Positions 3,672 through 6,556 of a stretch of 6,556 nt of DNA are shown one piece after another. Numbering within the stretch: position 1 is the stretch's first letter; each line of letters starts with the position of its first letter. The notes under the pieces are model-generated. The model did no database searches. It was not told the origin of the DNA and saw only the letters and a program-made list of their open reading frames with translations. The DNA comes from Planctomycetaceae bacterium (GTDB lineage Bacteria; Planctomycetota; Planctomycetia; Pirellulales; JAEUIK01), in assembly GCA_016793185.1 (NCBI GenBank), contig JAEUIK010000355.1:1-6556 (forward strand), written 5' to 3'. The translations under genes were made by a program, and so were the position numbers.

Positions 3672-6556
3672 ATGCCGTGGGTAGCCGCCGGTCGACGACT
3701 GCACATTCTGGGCCTGACGTCGGCCATTCGGTTCTGCCACGCGGCCTGGCTGGCCTTGGTCGGCGCCGGAGCTGTCGCGGCCGCCGAGCCCCCCGCCCGG
3801 GTCGACTTTGCGCGCGACATCGCCCCGCTGTTGGAACAGCGCTGTATTCGTTGCCATCAGGCGAGCGATCCGCGCGGCGAAATCTCGCTCGCCACGGCCG
3901 ATGCTTTGCGGGAAGCTGGCTACCTCGTCGCCGGGCAGCCCGGCCAGAGCACGCTGCTCGAGGTCGTGTCGCCGACCGCCGACGGGAAACCTCGCATGCC
4001 GCAGGAGGGAGAGCCGCTGTCGGCCGAGCAGGTGGCGCTCCTGAGCCGTTGGATCGAGCAAGGAGCCGAGTGGCCGAAGGAGATTGTGCTGGCTGAGCGG
4101 GCGAAGGGCGATCTTTCCTGGTGGTCGCTGCAGCCCTTGCGCCGGGACGAGCCACCCGACGCGGCGGAGCTGCTCCCCCTCTGGCGCGAGAACCCCATCG
4201 ACCGATTTATCGGTACACGCTTGCGCGCCGAGGGGTTATCGCCGAATCCACCGGCCGACCGAACCACGCTGATTCGGCGTGTGACCTACGATCTGACCGG
4301 TTTGCCCCCCACCCCCGAGGATGTGGCCGCGTTCGTGGCGGACAGCGCACCTGACGCTTACGAGCGGCTGGTCGAGCGGTTGCTGGCCGCGCCGCATTAC
4401 GGCGAACATTGGGGGCGGCATTGGCTCGACGTGGTGCGCTTTGGCGAAAGCAACGGCTACGAGCAGAATTTCCTGATCGAGACGATCTGGCCCTTTCGCG
4501 ACTACGTGATCGAGAGCTTCAATCAAGACAAGCCGTTCGATCGGCTGATTCTTGAGCACCTCGCCGGCGATTCGCTGGCCCCCGGCGATCCGCAGGTCGA
4601 GGTGGGGCTGACGTTTCTCGTGTGCGGACCCTACGACTCCGTCGGCAACCAGGACGCCGTGCAGGCCGCGCAAATTCGCGCCAACACGGTCGACGAGATG
4701 ATTCGCACCACGGCCGAGTCGTTTCTCGGCCTGACCGTCGGCTGCGCGCGGTGCCACAACCACAAGTTTGATCCCATCCTGCAGCGCGACTACTACCGAA
4801 TGTACGCCACATTCGCGGGTGTGTTTCACGACGATCGGGTGGTCGCGACTGACGAGCACCGGCGCCAGCGCGAAGAGCAACTGCAGCCGCTCGTGCATCA
4901 GCGCGGCGAGCTCGAGCAACAGCGCAACGCACTGGTCGAAGCAGCGATCGCGCGCGCCGGCGAGCAACTGACGGCAACGTGGATTCGACCCCCTGCCGCG
5001 CGCACTGGAACCGAAGAGCGCTTGGCCTCGGTCGAAGCCCGCTTCGTCCGGCTGGTTGTGACGCGTTCCGACACCAACCCCGCCTCGCCGTTTCCCTACA
5101 AGATTGACGAGTTCGAGATCTGGACCGCCGGGGGGGAGCCCCGGAACGTTGCGGCGGCCAGTGCTGGTGCGAAGGCCGCTGGCACGAGTCCGCGCCCTGG
5201 AGACTTCAGCGAGGCCTATAGCGCCGACCTGGTCATCGACGGCGAATTCGGCCAGCGGTGGACGGCGGCGAGTCCGGAGTTGACGATCGAGCTGGCCCGC
5301 CCTGAGATAATCGACCGGGTCTTTTTCTCCAGCGACCGACGCGGCACGCTGGGCCAGCATGGCACAGTGGCGTTCGTCGCCGATTATCGGATCGAGACGT
5401 CGCTCGATGGCGTCGCGTGGCACACGGTCGCCGATTCGCGCGACCGGCAGCCGGTCAGCGATGCTCACCGGCGGCAGCGACTGCTCGATGCGAACGCGAC
5501 CCCTGCGGAGAAGGAGCAACTCGCGCAATTGGGCCGGCAGATCGGCGAACTCGACGGTCAGATCGCGGCGGTGCCGGCGCCCCCTTCGCTGCGCGTCGGT
5601 CGGCTCGAACAGCCTGCCCCCGAGCAGTTCCTGTTCGAACGGGGCGATCCGCAGCGTCGGGGGGAACGCGTCGTGCCGGCGAGCCTCGAAACCTTGGCCC
5701 ACGCGACCCCCGGTTATGAGCTGGCCGCCGATGCGCCCGAGGCACAGCGCCGGCTGGCCTTGGCGCAATGGATCGTCGCAGCCGGCAATCCCCTCCCGCC
5801 GCGCGTGTTGGCGAATCGCATCTGGCACTACCACTTCGGCATGGGCATCGTCAACACCCCGAGCGATCTGGGCTACATGGGAGGACGCCCGTCGTACCCA
5901 GAGCTGCTCGACTGGCTCGCTAGTCGGCTGCAGAGCGAGGGCTGGCGGCTGAAACCTCTGCACAAACTGATCGTGACGTCCCAAGCGTACCAGCAGTCGG
6001 GCGATTACCGACCTGCCGCGGCCCAGGTCGACGCCGACAGCCGGCTGCTATGGCGCTTTCCGCCGCGCCGCCTGGCGGGCGAAGAGATCCGCGATGCGAT
6101 GCTCGCCGCCGCGGGGCAACTCGATTCGCGCCGGGGAGGCCCCGGCTTCCGTCTGTATCACTATTTGCGCGACAACGTCTCAACTTATGTGCCGCTCGAC
6201 AATGTCGGCCCCGAGACGTATCGCCGCGCGGTCTATCATCAGAACGCCCGGGCGGCGCGCATCGACCTGGTCACGGATTTCGATGCACCGGATTGTGCGT
6301 TCCCTGCGCCGCGGCGCGTCGGGACGACAACTCCGTTGCAGGCGTTGACGCTGATGAATCACAGCTTTACGGTCGACATGGCAGCTCGCCTGGCCGAGCG
6401 CGTGGCGCGTGATGCCCCCGGGGAGGATCGTGCCGCGCAGATTCGCCGAGCTTTTGAGCTAACGCTTTCGCGCCCGCCAAGTCCGGCTGAAACGGCCGCG
6501 GCCACAGAGTTGATCGAGTCGTTTGGCATGCGGGCGTTTTGCCGCGCTTTGTTTAA
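3672..6556 (+). CDS. PSD1 / planctomycete cytochrome C domain-containing protein (PSCyt1-DUF1549-discoidin-DUF1553), 3' end cut by window
   Basis: The frame is open for 961 codons to the window edge. In order: signal peptide (about 1-38, ending AVAAA-EP); PSCyt1 domain 44-135 with c-type heme motif CIRCH at 58-62 and a candidate axial Met109 in PRMP; DUF1549 (PSCyt2) about 174-390, with GCARCHNHKFDPI holding a second CxxCH at 358-362; charged helical stretch 396-435; a discoidin (F5/8 type C)-like beta domain about 457-595 (RFVRLVV, DEFEIW, LVIDGE, YRIETSLDGVAWH); another helical stretch about 597-635; DUF1553 (PSD1) about 693 to the edge, with RVLANRIW at 711-718 and TPLQALTLMN at 887-896. 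The last residues (CRALFN) match the point just before the family's usual SNEF-type end, so only some ten residues are missing. It is exported, probably heme-bearing; the biochemical function is unknown. Members are often followed by a DUF1501 gene, which would lie beyond the window. ATG 3672 is chosen for its signal peptide; an in-frame ATG at 3609 is possible. Confidence 0.95.
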   Translation, partial: MPWVAAGRRLHILGLTSAIRFCHAAWLALVGAGAVAAAEPPARVDFARDIAPLLEQRCIRCHQASDPRGEISLATADALREAGYLVAGQPGQSTLLEVVSPTADGKPRMPQEGEPLSAEQVALLSRWIEQGAEWPKEIVLAERAKGDLSWWSLQPLRRDEPPDAAELLPLWRENPIDRFIGTRLRAEGLSPNPPADRTTLIRRVTYDLTGLPPTPEDVAAFVADSAPDAYERLVERLLAAPHYGEHWGRHWLDVVRFGESNGYEQNFLIETIWPFRDYVIESFNQDKPFDRLILEHLAGDSLAPGDPQVEVGLTFLVCGPYDSVGNQDAVQAAQIRANTVDEMIRTTAESFLGLTVGCARCHNHKFDPILQRDYYRMYATFAGVFHDDRVVATDEHRRQREEQLQPLVHQRGELEQQRNALVEAAIARAGEQLTATWIRPPAARTGTEERLASVEARFVRLVVTRSDTNPASPFPYKIDEFEIWTAGGEPRNVAAASAGAKAAGTSPRPGDFSEAYSADLVIDGEFGQRWTAASPELTIELARPEIIDRVFFSSDRRGTLGQHGTVAFVADYRIETSLDGVAWHTVADSRDRQPVSDAHRRQRLLDANATPAEKEQLAQLGRQIGELDGQIAAVPAPPSLRVGRLEQPAPEQFLFERGDPQRRGERVVPASLETLAHATPGYELAADAPEAQRRLALAQWIVAAGNPLPPRVLANRIWHYHFGMGIVNTPSDLGYMGGRPSYPELLDWLASRLQSEGWRLKPLHKLIVTSQAYQQSGDYRPAAAQVDADSRLLWRFPPRRLAGEEIRDAMLAAAGQLDSRRGGPGFRLYHYLRDNVSTYVPLDNVGPETYRRAVYHQNARAARIDLVTDFDAPDCAFPAPRRVGTTTPLQALTLMNHSFTVDMAARLAERVARDAPGEDRAAQIRRAFELTLSRPPSPAETAAATELIESFGMRAFCRALF

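Noticed and set aside
2459..3820. 453-codon minus-strand open frame overlapping the BrkB-family gene and the intergenic region
   Set aside because: Out of frame with the six-helix protein and made of Arg/Ala/His-rich sequence; it also runs into the PSD1 gene start. A shadow frame.
4236..5984. 582-codon minus-strand open frame opposite the PSD1 gene
   Set aside because: Antisense to well-supported DUF1549, discoidin-like and DUF1553 segments. The translation is rich in Arg, Gly and Val with no family signature.

Overview
The window looks like chromosomal DNA from a high-GC planctomycete, probably of the Pirellulales/Gemmatales kind. The strongest evidence is the large gene at the right end. 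It has the PSCyt1 – DUF1549 – DUF1553 (PSD1) cytochrome-type architecture, which is massively expanded in Planctomycetes. No tRNA, rRNA, CRISPR array, insertion sequence or phage signature is visible. This is ordinary chromosomal territory with one small unrecognised gene of interest.

Layout from left to right. (1) 1-258 (+) is the 3' end of a gene entering from outside the window, tentatively the C-terminal part of an alpha/beta-hydrolase-like protein that stops early for that fold. (2) 287-1858 (-), convergent with it, is a complete exported type-B carboxylesterase with signal peptide, oxyanion hole, GESAG nucleophile and an intact Ser/Glu/His triad. (3) 1859-2215 is a GC-rich divergent intergenic region with several inverted repeats. 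(4) 2216-2419 (+) is a probable small gene of 67 residues with an HxxC...CxxC zinc-ribbon-like pattern. (5) 2428-3432 (-), convergent with only 8 bases between stop codons, is a six-helix YihY/BrkB-family inner-membrane protein. A GC-rich inverted repeat spans both stop codons and is a plausible two-way terminator. (6) 3433-3671 is a divergent promoter region. (7) 3672-6556 (+) is the PSD1-type protein: signal peptide, c-type heme site, DUF1549, an inserted discoidin-like domain flanked by coiled coils, and DUF1553. It is open at the right edge and probably lacks only its last ten or so residues.

The genes alternate in strand, so there is no long operon and each gene is probably transcribed alone. 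The esterase and the PSD1 protein are both predicted to be exported and could take part in breakdown of extracellular carbohydrate or ester substrates, but nothing in the window ties them together directly. The very long open frames opposite the esterase and opposite the PSD1 gene are by-products of high third-position GC and are not annotated as genes.
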